From Streptomyces noursei (GTDB lineage: Bacteria; Actinomycetota; Actinomycetes; Streptomycetales; Streptomycetaceae), in NCBI RefSeq assembly GCF_016917755.1, contig NZ_CP070326.1:2666001-2730000 (forward strand): a stretch of DNA of 64,000 nt, read 5' to 3'. The translations under genes were made by a program, and so were the position numbers. The stretch's first letter is position 1; every line of letters starts with the position of its first letter. Of the stretch, positions 1 to 8,141 are shown piece after piece. The notes under the pieces were generated by a model, which worked only from the letters and a program-made list of their open reading frames with translations, was not told where the DNA came from and did not search any database.

Positions 1-291
1 CTCCCCGAGCTTGCGGCCCGACCAGTCGCCGTAGTCGCACTCGTTGATCCGCTCGTCGTTCTCCAGGCGCAGCCCGGGGCGGGCGTCCACCAGCGGCCCC
101 AGGGTCTCCCGGCAGCGTTGCAGCGGGCTGGTGACGGCGACGGCCAGCGGGATCCCCGCGAGCCGGGCGGGCAGCGCCGCGGCCTGGGCGGCACCCCGCT
201 CGTCGAGGGCGACTGCGGGGGTCCGGCCGGCGAGCACCCCGGCGGTGTTGGCGGTGGAGCGGCCGTGCCGCACCAGGATCAGCGTGGGCAT
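1..291 (-). CDS. Histidine phosphatase family protein, N-terminal part (runs off window)
   Basis: This is the first 97 codons of a phosphoglycerate-mutase-like histidine phosphatase; the rest lies beyond the left edge. The protein opens MPTLILVRHGRST, which contains the family's RHG motif with the phospho-accepting histidine at residue 9. A second family signature, SPLQRCRET, follows near residue 60. The start is the ATG at 291. Members remove phosphate from sugars, nucleotides or cofactors, and this fragment does not reveal the substrate. The gene is divergent from the CorA gene, and the 128-bp gap between them holds one copy of the CTAGGGCCTGTC repeat. The family call is firm; the specific function is unknown. 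Confidence 0.85.
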   Translation of the reverse strand, partial: MPTLILVRHGRSTANTAGVLAGRTPAVALDERGAAQAAALPARLAGIPLAVAVTSPLQRCRETLGPLVDARPGLRLENDERINECDYGDWSGRKLGE

Positions 292-301
292 GACCGCAAC
301 A

Positions 302-313
302 CTAGGGCCTGTC
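302..313 (+). repeat. CTAGGGCCTGTC repeat, short copy
   Basis: The 12-mer CTAGGGCCTGTC lies in the divergent intergenic region. It matches the first 12 bases of the two 25-bp copies at 20767-20791 and 44354-44378, but the next bases differ (CGGCGGATC). Confidence 0.6.
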
Positions 314-419
314 CGGCGGATCGGGGGTGGCCGGGCCCGCTCCACAGCCCGCGGTCCGCCCTGCGTCCGCCCCCGCCCCGGCCCGGCTTCCCTGGCAAGG
401 CCCCCTGCGACGGGCGAGA

Positions 420-1412
420 ATGCCTGATGTGATCGTGGACTGCGCCATCTACCGCGAGGGCCGCCGCCATGAGTGCGCGACGGATTTCTCCCGCGCGCTG
501 GAGGCGGCGCGGGCGGAGGGCCACTCCTTCCTGTGGCTGGGCATGTACGAGCCGACCCAGCACGAGTTCGACCAGGTCAGAAGCGAGTTCGGGCTGCACC
601 CGCTGGCCGTGGAGGACGCCCTGAACGCCCACCAGCGGCCGAAGCTGGAGGTCTACGACGACTCGCTGTTCATGGTGCTGAAGCCGATCACATACGACGT
701 CACGGCCGACACCGTGACCGCCTCGGAGCTGATGGTCTTCGTCGGCGACTCGTTCGTGGTCACCGTCCGGCACGGGACGGCCAGTCCGCTGGCGGCGGTC
801 CGGCGGCGGCTGGAGCACCACCCGGAGATCCTGCGGCACGGCCCCGGGGCGGTGCTGTACGCGGTCAGCGACGCGGTGGTCGACCACTACATCGAGGTGG
901 CCGGCGAACTCCAGGTGGATCTTGAGGAGTTGGAGGCGGAGGTGTTCGCCCCGATCCGCCGGGAGACCAGGAACACCGCCGCCCAGATCTACGCGTTCAA
1001 GCGCGAGGTCCTCGAATTCCGCCGGGCCACCGTCCCGTTGGCCGACCCGATGTCCCGTCTGCAGAGCCCCGGTGTGCCCTTCGTGCACGACCACGCCCGG
1101 CCGTTCTTCCGGGACGTCGGCGACCACCTGACCCGCGCCAACGAGTCGGTGGAGGGCCTGGACCGGCTGCTCTCGGACATCCTGGCCGCCCATCTGGCGC
1201 AGATGGGGGTCCGGCAGAACGACGACATGCGCAAGATCTCGGCGTGGGCTGCGCTGGCCGCGGTGCCGACCCTGATCGCGGGCATCTACGGCATGAACTT
1301 CCGGGACATGCCGGAACTGTCCTGGTCACTGGGCTACCCGATGGTCCTGCTGACGATGGCGGTCATCGAGGTCTCGCTCTACCGACTGTTCAAGCGCCGC
1401 GGCTGGCTGTGA
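420..1412 (+). CDS. corA: CorA family magnesium/divalent cation transporter
   Basis: This 330-residue protein is a CorA-type channel for Mg2+ or related divalent cations in the cytoplasmic membrane. A long soluble, largely helical N-terminal domain is followed by two C-terminal membrane helices. The signature GMN sits in YGMNF at about residues 291-293, at the end of the first helix, and a basic tail (KRRGW) closes the protein. The ATG at 420 was chosen because it starts the family's usual N-terminal sequence; the frame stays open upstream but reads into low-complexity intergenic sequence. The length is normal. CorA-like proteins can also move Co2+, Ni2+ or Zn2+, and the sequence does not decide between them. 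Confidence 0.93.
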   Translation: MPDVIVDCAIYREGRRHECATDFSRALEAARAEGHSFLWLGMYEPTQHEFDQVRSEFGLHPLAVEDALNAHQRPKLEVYDDSLFMVLKPITYDVTADTVTASELMVFVGDSFVVTVRHGTASPLAAVRRRLEHHPEILRHGPGAVLYAVSDAVVDHYIEVAGELQVDLEELEAEVFAPIRRETRNTAAQIYAFKREVLEFRRATVPLADPMSRLQSPGVPFVHDHARPFFRDVGDHLTRANESVEGLDRLLSDILAAHLAQMGVRQNDDMRKISAWAALAAVPTLIAGIYGMNFRDMPELSWSLGYPMVLLTMAVIEVSLYRLFKRRGWL

Positions 1413-1433
1413 GGGGGCGGACCGGCGCACCGC

Positions 1434-2222
1434 TCAGGCGAACTCCGGCGCGGCGGTGGCCGGACCGCCCAGCGCGTTCCGCCGCTCGGGCATCGCCAGG
1501 CTGACCATCCGCCGCCAGCCGAACAGCCGCTCGTAGCCGTAGAGCGCCGCGATCCCGGCCCGGAGCAGCGCGGACCTGGCCCTCGACCACCCCAGGATGC
1601 GGCCCATCCGCGCCATCACGGCCAGGCTGACGTCCCGGTGGACGGCGATCTCGGCCAGTGCGCACTCCCGCAGGGTCCGCTGGATCGCCCGCCCGTGCCC
1701 GGCCCCGGCCAGCCGAAGCAGTTCCTCGTGGCAGTACGCGAGGTGGTTCTCCTCGTCCTGGCAGATCATCCGGACCGCCCGGCCCACCTCGGGGTGGTCG
1801 CCGAAGTACCTGCGCAGCAGCACCATCTGCTCGGCCGCGCGCTGCTCGGTGACCCGGCTGTGCGCGAGGTAGGTGACGATGTCCCGCTCGCTGAGCGGCT
1901 CGTCACGGCGGAGCCTGTCGTGGGCCAGCCCGATGCCCCGCCGCTCCAGCAGCATGGTGTAGTCGGTGGCGGCGGGGATCTCGACGGGCGTCAGCCCGCG
2001 CTTGCGGAGCAGGGCGTTGAAGATCCGGCCGTGCTTGTCCTCGTCGGCGCCGTGCCGGGCGACCTTGGGCGCCAGGGCGCGCTGGGAGTCCGGGAGCAGC
2101 GCGGCGATCCGCCCGTTCTCCCAGCCGCCCTGCGCCTCCCCGCTGGCCGCGATGGAGCAGAAGAGACGGTAGGAGGCGTCGTTGTCGACGATCTCCTGGA
2201 ACAGGCTCCTGGCCGAGAACAT
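1434..2222 (-). CDS. Ferritin-like di-iron domain protein
   Basis: The 262-residue helical protein has two ExxH-type motifs, EDKH near residue 65 and EENH near residue 155, spaced as in ferritin-like four-helix bundles that bind a di-iron centre. A C-terminal segment rich in Leu, Ala and Arg follows. The ATG at 2222 is preferred over the more distal start at 2288 because GGAGGTGA lies just upstream of it. The gene converges on corA with only 21 bp between stop codons. Ferritin-like proteins range from iron storage to oxygenases, and no partner gene here suggests which applies, so the reaction is not assigned. Confidence 0.75.
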   Translation of the reverse strand: MFSARSLFQEIVDNDASYRLFCSIAASGEAQGGWENGRIAALLPDSQRALAPKVARHGADEDKHGRIFNALLRKRGLTPVEIPAATDYTMLLERRGIGLAHDRLRRDEPLSERDIVTYLAHSRVTEQRAAEQMVLLRRYFGDHPEVGRAVRMICQDEENHLAYCHEELLRLAGAGHGRAIQRTLRECALAEIAVHRDVSLAVMARMGRILGWSRARSALLRAGIAALYGYERLFGWRRMVSLAMPERRNALGGPATAAPEFA

Positions 2223-2480
2223 CAGCGTCACCTCCGAACGGACACGCCCGTAGAGGGAAAGCCAAATGCCGCCTTTCGCCGCCGGCAACCGGGGGCGCGG
2301 CCGGCTGCGCCCGTTCGCCTGACCCCCGCGGGGCGGGCCCCGTAACCCGCCCGCCCCTGAGCCGTTGAATTCCGTGACGGCCGTGGCGGGGAAGACCCCC
2401 GAGCCCCCACCACGGCCGCAGCGCTTCCTCCGCCCGGCGCCCAGGCGCCGGGCTCTCGCGCGTCCGGGCCCCGTCCGGGG

Positions 2481-3536
2481 CTACGCCAGGCCGGCCCGCT
2501 CCAGGGCCTCGGTGCCCGCGCGGAGCGCGGCCATCCGCTCCTCCAGCGTGAACCCGGCCGGCGCCACGGTCAGGGTGGTCACCCCGGCCGCCGCGTACGC
2601 CTGCATCCGCTCGGCGATCCGGTCGACCGAGCCGAGCAGGGTGGTCTGGTCGATCAGCCGCTCGGGGACGGCAGCGGCGGCGCCGGCCTTGTCCCCGGCC
2701 AGGTACTTGTCCTGGATCTCGGCGGCCTCCTTCTCGTACCCCATCCGCTGCGCGAGCTGGTTGTAGAAGTTCTGCTTCCGGCTGCCCATGCCGCCGACGT
2801 ACAGCGCGGTGTACGGGCGGAAGGTGTCGGCGAGCGCGCTGACGTCCTTGTCCTCGCCGAGGGCCAGCGGGAGGGTGGGGCAGACGTCGAAGCCGTCCAT
2901 GGTCTTGCCGGCCGCCTCCCGGCCCGCCCGGATGTGGGAGATCGCGGTCTCCTCCAGGTGGTCGGCGGAGGGGAAGATCAGCAGCGCGCCGTCGGCGATC
3001 TCGCCGGTCTGCCGGAGGTTCTTGGGCCCGATCGCGGCGATGTAGAGCGGGATGTGCTCGCGCTGCGGGTGGACGGTGAGCTTGATCGGCTTGCCCGGGC
3101 CGCCCGGCAGCGGCAGCGTCCAGTGCTCGCCCTCGTAGGAGAGCCGCTCGCGGGACATGGCCCTGCGGACGATCTCCACGTACTCCCGGGTGCGGGCCAG
3201 CGGCTTGTCGAACTTCACGCCGTACCAGCCCTCGGAGACCTGCGGGCCGGAGACGCCCAGGCCGAGCCGGAAGCGGCCGCCGGAGAGCGAGTCCAGGGTC
3301 GCCGCGGTCATCGCGGTCATCGCGGGCGTGCGGGCGGGGATCTGGAAGATCGCCGAACCGACGTCGATCCGCTCGGTCTGCGCGGCCACCCAGGAGAGCA
3401 CCGTGGGGGCGTCGGAGCCGTACGCCTCGGCCGCCCAGCAGACCGCGTAGCCGAGGCGGTCGGCCTCCTGCGCCACCGCGAGATTGTCGGAGTCCATGCC
3501 GGCGCCCCAGTAGCCGAGGTTGATGCCGAGCCTCAT
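2481..3536 (-). CDS. LLM class F420-dependent oxidoreductase (Rv3520c-like)
   Basis: The 351-residue protein belongs to the luciferase-like monooxygenase superfamily, in the actinobacterial branch that uses deazaflavin F420. It begins MRLGINLGYWGAGMD, as expected for the Rv3520c-type subfamily, and contains the barrel segments GRFRLGLGVSGPQVSEGW (residues about 90-107) and IPLYIAAIGPKNL. The ATG at 3536 has GGGGAG at ribosome-binding distance and is preferred to the in-frame ATG at 3554. These enzymes transfer hydride between F420 and small organic substrates; the substrate cannot be read from sequence. It is a single gene with no obvious operon partner. Confidence 0.88.
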   Translation of the reverse strand: MRLGINLGYWGAGMDSDNLAVAQEADRLGYAVCWAAEAYGSDAPTVLSWVAAQTERIDVGSAIFQIPARTPAMTAMTAATLDSLSGGRFRLGLGVSGPQVSEGWYGVKFDKPLARTREYVEIVRRAMSRERLSYEGEHWTLPLPGGPGKPIKLTVHPQREHIPLYIAAIGPKNLRQTGEIADGALLIFPSADHLEETAISHIRAGREAAGKTMDGFDVCPTLPLALGEDKDVSALADTFRPYTALYVGGMGSRKQNFYNQLAQRMGYEKEAAEIQDKYLAGDKAGAAAAVPERLIDQTTLLGSVDRIAERMQAYAAAGVTTLTVAPAGFTLEERMAALRAGTEALERAGLA

Positions 3537-3696
3537 GCCGCTCCCCTTACCCATCAGTAACGTCGCTGTTGCGGGGACTCTAGCGTGCGGGTGCCGCGGC
3601 CGTCACCGGCAGACCGGAACCCGGTCCGCACACCGCCGCCCGGCCTTTGTCCACAGGTCCCCTGATCGTGGGGCCCGGCGCGTAGGGTCTGGGCCC

Positions 3697-4680
3697 ATGG
3701 AGCAAAGGCACCTCGGCCGCACGGGCCTGCGCGTGTCCCGCCTCGGGCTGGGCACCCTGAACTGGGCACGCGACACCGGCGAACAGGACGCCGCCGAGCA
3801 GCTCAAGATGTTCTGGGAGGCCGGCGGCACCCTCGTGGACACCGCCGACATCTACGCCGACGGCGGCGCCGAGTACCTCCTGGGCCGGCTGCTCGAAGGA
3901 CTGGTGCCGCGTTCCGACCTGGTCGTCGCCACCAAGGCCGGCAGCGTCCTGGAGCCGGACCGCCGGGTCGACGGCTCGCGCCGCCACCTGCTCGCCGCAC
4001 TGGACGCGTCCCTGGAGCGCCTGGGCACCGACTACGTGGACCTCTGGCAGCTGCACGCCTTCGACCCGCACACCCCGCTGGAGGAGACCCTCCAGGCCCT
4101 CGACGTGGCGGTGGCGAGCGGCCGGGCGCGCTATGTGGGCCTGTCGAACTTCTCCGGCTGGCAGCTCGCCAAGGCCGCCACCTGGCAGCTGGCCGCCCCC
4201 GACGTCCGCAACCGGCTGGCGAGCACGCAGATGGAGTACTCCCTCCTCCAGCGCGGCGTCGAACGGGAGGTGCTCCCCGCCGCCCTGGACCTGGGCCTCG
4301 GCCTGCTGCCGTCGTCCCCGTTGGGCCGCGGGGTACTCACCGGCAAGTACCGCCACGCCACCCCGGCCGACTCCCGGGGCGGCTCGGAGCACCTCGCGCC
4401 GTTCGTGGCGCCCTATCTCGACGAGGCCGCCGGCCGGGTCGTCGACGCGGTCGCCACCGCCGCCGACGGACTGGCCGTCACCCCCCTCCAGGTCGCGCTC
4501 TCCTGGCTCCGCGACCGCCCCGGGGTCACCGCCCCGCTGCTCGGCGCCCGCACGGCGCAGCAGCTCAGAGCCGCATTGTCAGTGGAGGCGCTTAGTCTTC
4601 CTGACGAGATCCGCCGGGCGCTGGACGATGTGTCAGCTCCGGTGCACCACTATCCCGACCACGACTGGAGCACGCTGTGA
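3697..4680 (+). CDS. Aldo/keto reductase
   Basis: This 327-residue NAD(P)H-dependent aldo/keto reductase has a (beta/alpha)8 barrel. The catalytic tetrad is visible: Asp and Tyr in VDTADIYADGG, Lys in VVATKAG and His in WQLHAFD. The N-terminus MEQRHLGRTGLRVSRLGLG is typical of the family. The stop codon overlaps the GTG start of the next gene by one base (GTGA), so the two are probably translationally coupled when read together. Near the 3' end, codons 294-301 use TTG, TCA, CTT, AGT and CTT, which are rare in this genome; that stretch coincides with an embedded DNA-damage promoter at 4576-4598. The physiological substrate is unknown. Confidence 0.92.
   Translation: MEQRHLGRTGLRVSRLGLGTLNWARDTGEQDAAEQLKMFWEAGGTLVDTADIYADGGAEYLLGRLLEGLVPRSDLVVATKAGSVLEPDRRVDGSRRHLLAALDASLERLGTDYVDLWQLHAFDPHTPLEETLQALDVAVASGRARYVGLSNFSGWQLAKAATWQLAAPDVRNRLASTQMEYSLLQRGVEREVLPAALDLGLGLLPSSPLGRGVLTGKYRHATPADSRGGSEHLAPFVAPYLDEAAGRVVDAVATAADGLAVTPLQVALSWLRDRPGVTAPLLGARTAQQLRAALSVEALSLPDEIRRALDDVSAPVHHYPDHDWSTL
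4576..4598 (+). promoter_or_regulatory. RecA-independent DNA-damage (PafBC-type) promoter inside the aldo/keto reductase gene
   Basis: TTGTCAGTG, then 8 bases, then TAGTCT matches every specified base of the consensus TTGTCRGTG-N8-TANNNT described for RecA-independent damage induction in mycobacteria and relatives (RecA-NDp, PafBC). It lies 79 bp upstream of the RecD2-like gene and would start transcription near 4605. It also explains the run of rare codons in the overlapping gene. Confidence 0.75.
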
Positions 4681-7058
4681 GTACCGACCGCGCCGGCGAC
4701 AACCCGCCCGAGCAGGAGGCCGCCGCGCCCGGTGGCGAGGCGGGCCGCGAGGCCGGCGGCGCACCAGCACCGCGGTCCGACTCCGCCGCGTCCCTGGCGT
4801 CCCTGGCGGCGGCGGTGCGGGCCGTGGAGAGCGGCGAGCGCTCCGCCGCCTCGTTCTTCGCCGAGACCCCGCGGGCCGCCAAGGCCCCCGCCGCCCGCCC
4901 GGCGCGGGACGGCGCGGCCGGCGCGGCCCCGGACCCTGCCCCGCAGCCGGCGTCGGCGGGCCCGGCCCGCGAGGAGGCCGCGCAGCGCCCCGCCGGGCCG
5001 CCGCCCGCCCCGGCCCGTCCGTCCGCGCCCGAGCCCGGCGCCCAGGGCGCCACGGCCGGCCCCACGGTCCCGGCGGCCCGTCCCGCGCTCGTCCCGGCCC
5101 CCGGCATCGAGGGCGTCCGGCGGGTGCTCGCGGCCGGCGGCGCCCCCGAGGCGCTCGCGGAGCGCGCCGCGGAGGCGCTCGGCCAACAGGCCGCCGAGGC
5201 ACTGACCGAGGATCCCTGGCAGCTGCTCACGGTGCCCGGGGTGCGCCCCGAGCAGGCCGACGGCTTCGCCCGCGCACTGCTCGGCCCCGCCTGCGGGCCG
5301 GGCGACGAGCGGCGCGCCCAGGCGCTGATCGGCTGGCTGCTGGAGCAGGCCGCGGTCGCCGGCCACTCCGCCCTGGAGGCATCCGCGCTGCGCGCCGCCC
5401 TCGCCCAGCGCGCCGTCCCGGAGCCGGACGAGGCCCTCCAGAGCGCCATCGCGGACGGCGCGGTACTGGTCTTCCAGGACGCCCTGGACACCCCGGGCCG
5501 CCCCCGGGCCGCCACGGACGACGACGAGGAGCAGCCGGTCCGCGTACTGCTCGGCCTGGACCGGCTCGCCATGGCCGAGGAGAGCGTCGCCGACGGACTG
5601 GCCCGGCTGCTGAACACCTTCGAACCCCCGGCGGACGAACGGTCCAGGATCGCGCCGGGCACCGCACCTGACGACACCGGGGCGGACGACACGGCCCCGA
5701 CCCCCCAGGACACCCCGGCCGCCGACGACACCGAGGCCGCCGCCCCCGAGGGCGACACCACGGACGCCGCGGACGACACAGACGCCTCCGGCCCCCGCGT
5801 CCGCCCCTCCGCCGGCGCCTGGGCGGCCGTCGCGACGGCCGCTCCCTCGGGCTGCGCCGCGGAGCTGATCCAGACCGTCGCGCTCAGCGGACTGGTGACC
5901 CACACCGGCGGCGAGGCGGCCCGCGCCGAGCCCGCCGCACTGATCGCCGCGGCCCGCGCCCTGGGGCTGCGGGCGTACGGCGCGGCCCACACCGCCGACG
6001 GCCGCCGCCGGCTGGCCGCGCACCTCGCCGAGGTCGCACCGGACGCCGCCCCCGGGGAGCCCGCCGGCCCGGCCGCGGCCGAGGCCGCGGTGACCGTCTC
6101 CGGCCTGCTGTCCGGCGCCGAGGGCCCGGGCCGGGACGCGGACGGCGCGCTCGCCCTCGACCTGCTCGTCGTGCTGGACGCCCCGCAGCTCGACCTGGAG
6201 ACCGCCGCCCTGCTCGTCGAATCGTTGACCGACGGGACGCGCCTGGTGCTCAGCGGCGACCCGGGCGTCCTGTGGTCCGCGGGCCCCGGGCGGCTGTTCC
6301 AGGACGTCCTGCAGTCCCGGTTCTGCCCCCAGGTCGCCTCCCGCACCCCGGACTTCGGGCCGATCGGCGAGCTGGTGTCGGGCATCAGCGTCGGCGAGCT
6401 CACCGAGGTCGATGCGCCCGGCAAGGAGGTGGTGACCGTCCCGGTGCGGGACGCCGCCGAGGCGGTGCACCGCACGGTCCAGCTGGTCGCCGACTCGGTG
6501 CCCCGGGCGCTGGGCATCCCCGCCGAGCAGACGCAGGTCATCACCGTCGGCCACGGCGGCGCCGCCGGCACCCGCGCGCTGAACGCCGCGCTCAAGGAGC
6601 GGCTGAACGCCGGCCCCGGCCGGTTCGGCGGCTTCGACCCGGGCGACCGCGCGGCCTACTCCCCGGCGCTGGGCCGTACGCTCCTCGGCACGGTCACCGG
6701 CGCCGACGCCGACGGCCTGCACCTCGACTGCGCGGGCACCGCCGTGGTCGTCCCGCGCGAGCAGGTCGACTCCGGCGCGGTCCGGCACGGCTGGGCGCTC
6801 ACCGCCCATCAGGCCGCCGGGTCGCGCTGGCCCGCCGCGGTCGTGGTGCTCCCCGGCGACGCCGCCGGTGGGCTGACCCGCGCCTGGGTCCACACCGCCT
6901 TCGGCCGCGCCGAACGGCATCTGTCGGTGGTCCAGGGCGTGGGCCAGGCGCTGTCCCGCGCGGTCGCCGAACTCCCCGCCAAGGAGCGCACCACCCGACT
7001 GCGGACGCTGCTGCGACTCCAGGCCGAGGAGCAGTCGGCGGACCCGGCGGCGGGCTGA
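4677..7058 (+). CDS. RecD2-like helix-hairpin-helix protein with degenerate helicase motifs
   Basis: The 793-residue protein opens with a disordered Ala/Pro-rich region (1-140). Helix-hairpin-helix segments of the RecD2 type follow, with DPWQLL at 179 and VPGVRPEQADGFAR after it. Next come an acidic Asp/Thr/Ala linker (about 325-375) and a remnant superfamily 1 helicase core. In the core the Walker A position reads AAPSGCAAEL (about 388-397) with no GKT, and the Walker B position reads LDAPQLD (500-506) without the DE pair. Motif III survives as SGDPGVLWSAGPGRLF (about 526), and motif VI is weakened to TAHQAAGS (709-716). It starts at a GTG with GGAG six bases upstream. ATP hydrolysis is probably lost, so a DNA-binding or accessory role in repair is inferred. 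Confidence 0.8.
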   Translation: MSTDRAGDNPPEQEAAAPGGEAGREAGGAPAPRSDSAASLASLAAAVRAVESGERSAASFFAETPRAAKAPAARPARDGAAGAAPDPAPQPASAGPAREEAAQRPAGPPPAPARPSAPEPGAQGATAGPTVPAARPALVPAPGIEGVRRVLAAGGAPEALAERAAEALGQQAAEALTEDPWQLLTVPGVRPEQADGFARALLGPACGPGDERRAQALIGWLLEQAAVAGHSALEASALRAALAQRAVPEPDEALQSAIADGAVLVFQDALDTPGRPRAATDDDEEQPVRVLLGLDRLAMAEESVADGLARLLNTFEPPADERSRIAPGTAPDDTGADDTAPTPQDTPAADDTEAAAPEGDTTDAADDTDASGPRVRPSAGAWAAVATAAPSGCAAELIQTVALSGLVTHTGGEAARAEPAALIAAARALGLRAYGAAHTADGRRRLAAHLAEVAPDAAPGEPAGPAAAEAAVTVSGLLSGAEGPGRDADGALALDLLVVLDAPQLDLETAALLVESLTDGTRLVLSGDPGVLWSAGPGRLFQDVLQSRFCPQVASRTPDFGPIGELVSGISVGELTEVDAPGKEVVTVPVRDAAEAVHRTVQLVADSVPRALGIPAEQTQVITVGHGGAAGTRALNAALKERLNAGPGRFGGFDPGDRAAYSPALGRTLLGTVTGADADGLHLDCAGTAVVVPREQVDSGAVRHGWALTAHQAAGSRWPAAVVVLPGDAAGGLTRAWVHTAFGRAERHLSVVQGVGQALSRAVAELPAKERTTRLRTLLRLQAEEQSADPAAG

Positions 7059-7076
7059 CCACGCGGCCCGGGCGGT

Positions 7077-7121
7077 GGGCCCACGGGGCGGCGGCGCACC
7101 GGCCGTCCGCCCCGTGGGCCC
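7077..7121. terminator. Bidirectional terminator hairpin
   Basis: A perfect 15-bp stem (7077-7091 with 7107-7121) and a 15-base loop lie between the convergent RecD2-like gene and the 227-residue acidic protein gene. Confidence 0.75.
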
Positions 7122-7136
7122 GTTCCGCCGGGCGCC

Positions 7137-7820
7137 TCACCGCCTCCCGTCGGCCGGCTCCAGCAGATCGTCGTCCCCGTCGTCGAGTTCTTCCTCGTCG
7201 AAGACGGCGCTGACATCGAAGCGGCACACCACCCGCTGCGGATCCGCCTGGTCGAACGGCGCGGCGAGCCACTCCCCCGGCTCGGCCGGCTCGTCGACGG
7301 CCGCCACCCACAGCGTGGAGTCGCCCTCCTCCAGGCCGAACTCCTTGTGCCGGGAGGCGATCTCATCCGGTTCGTACTCCCCGAAGAGCACCCCGAGCGC
7401 GGCGTAGGCGCTGCTGCCGACGAGCGCGGCGGCATCGGGGGCGTTGCCCGTGGCGTCGTCGGCGGCGTCCGGGTCCAGGGCCGCGATGCGCTGTGCCTGA
7501 TGCAGCAGGCGCTGCGGCTCGGCGACGGTGTAGTCGCGTCGGATCAGTACGCTCAGCGCGCTCGGCTCCTCGGGACCCGCGTACGCGGGCAGGGCGTCGT
7601 TACCGGGGATCTCGAAGGGGGTGACCTCGTCGTAGGTGTCGTAGAGCAGCTCGTCATAGCGCTCGGCAGCCGCGGCGAGTTCGTCGAACGCGGCATAGAC
7701 GGCGGGATCGTCCGCCCCCGCGCGGCGTTCGACCGCGGCGAGGTGACGGTCCAGCGCGGCTTTGACCGCCTCAGCGGCGGCACGAACCTCGGCAGCGGAA
7801 GGCTGCGCAGCATCAGACAT
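7137..7820 (-). CDS. Acidic hypothetical protein, conserved in Streptomyces
   Basis: The 227-residue protein has a helical Ala/Glu-rich first half and a strongly acidic C-terminus (EEELDDGDDDLLEPADG). No signal peptide, membrane segment or catalytic motif is seen. The start is the ATG at 7820, giving MSDAAQPSAAEV; frame continuation upstream of it reads into the neighbouring divergent gene. Only 47 bp separate this start from that of the DUF5703 gene, so the two share a compact divergent promoter region. I do not recognise the family with certainty, although the pairing with the DUF5703 gene seems conserved in Streptomyces. No function is proposed. Confidence 0.7.
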   Translation of the reverse strand: MSDAAQPSAAEVRAAAEAVKAALDRHLAAVERRAGADDPAVYAAFDELAAAAERYDELLYDTYDEVTPFEIPGNDALPAYAGPEEPSALSVLIRRDYTVAEPQRLLHQAQRIAALDPDAADDATGNAPDAAALVGSSAYAALGVLFGEYEPDEIASRHKEFGLEEGDSTLWVAAVDEPAEPGEWLAAPFDQADPQRVVCRFDVSAVFDEEELDDGDDDLLEPADGRR

Positions 7821-7867
7821 AGTGCAGACGCTATCCGTACCGGGGCCGGTCCCGCACAATAGATGCG

Positions 7868-8056
7868 ATGCCGGAATACGAATTCTGCGATGTGTATGTG
7901 CCCCGGGGCGTCTCCCGCAAGGCCGCCACACGCCTGCTGACCGACCATGCCGAGTACGGACACTGGGAGTTGGACCGACTTCGTCTCAATCCCGACGGTA
8001 GCCGCCGGGTGCGGCTGCGTCGCCGGATCATCCGACAGCTCCGCGCCACGTGGTGA
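7868..8056 (+). CDS. DUF5703 family small protein
   Basis: This is a 62-residue basic protein beginning MPEYEFCDVYVPRGVSRK, with an Arg-rich C-terminal half (RRVRLRRRIIRQLRATW). The sequence is that of DUF5703, a small actinobacterial family of unknown role. It is divergent from the acidic hypothetical protein and is followed by a terminator hairpin shared with the chaplin gene. The size equals the family norm. The net positive charge would suit nucleic acid or membrane surface binding, but that is speculation. Confidence 0.82.
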   Translation: MPEYEFCDVYVPRGVSRKAATRLLTDHAEYGHWELDRLRLNPDGSRRVRLRRRIIRQLRATW

Positions 8057-8081
8057 CCGCCGGAAGGGTGTGATCGCAGCA

Positions 8082-8112
8082 GAGCGGGCCCGGTCGAAGA
8101 CGGGGCCCGCTC
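8082..8112. terminator. Bidirectional terminator hairpin
   Basis: A perfect 10-bp GC stem (8082-8091 with 8103-8112) and an 11-base loop lie between the convergent DUF5703 and long chaplin genes. Confidence 0.72.
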
Positions 8113-8141
8113 CCTCGCGCGCTCACACGGAGCGCCGCTGA

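Noticed and set aside
4650..6920. Long minus-strand ORFs (up to 756 codons) opposite the RecD2-like gene
   Set aside because: Antisense shadows typical of very GC-rich coding sequence; Gly/Arg/Ala-rich with no domain.
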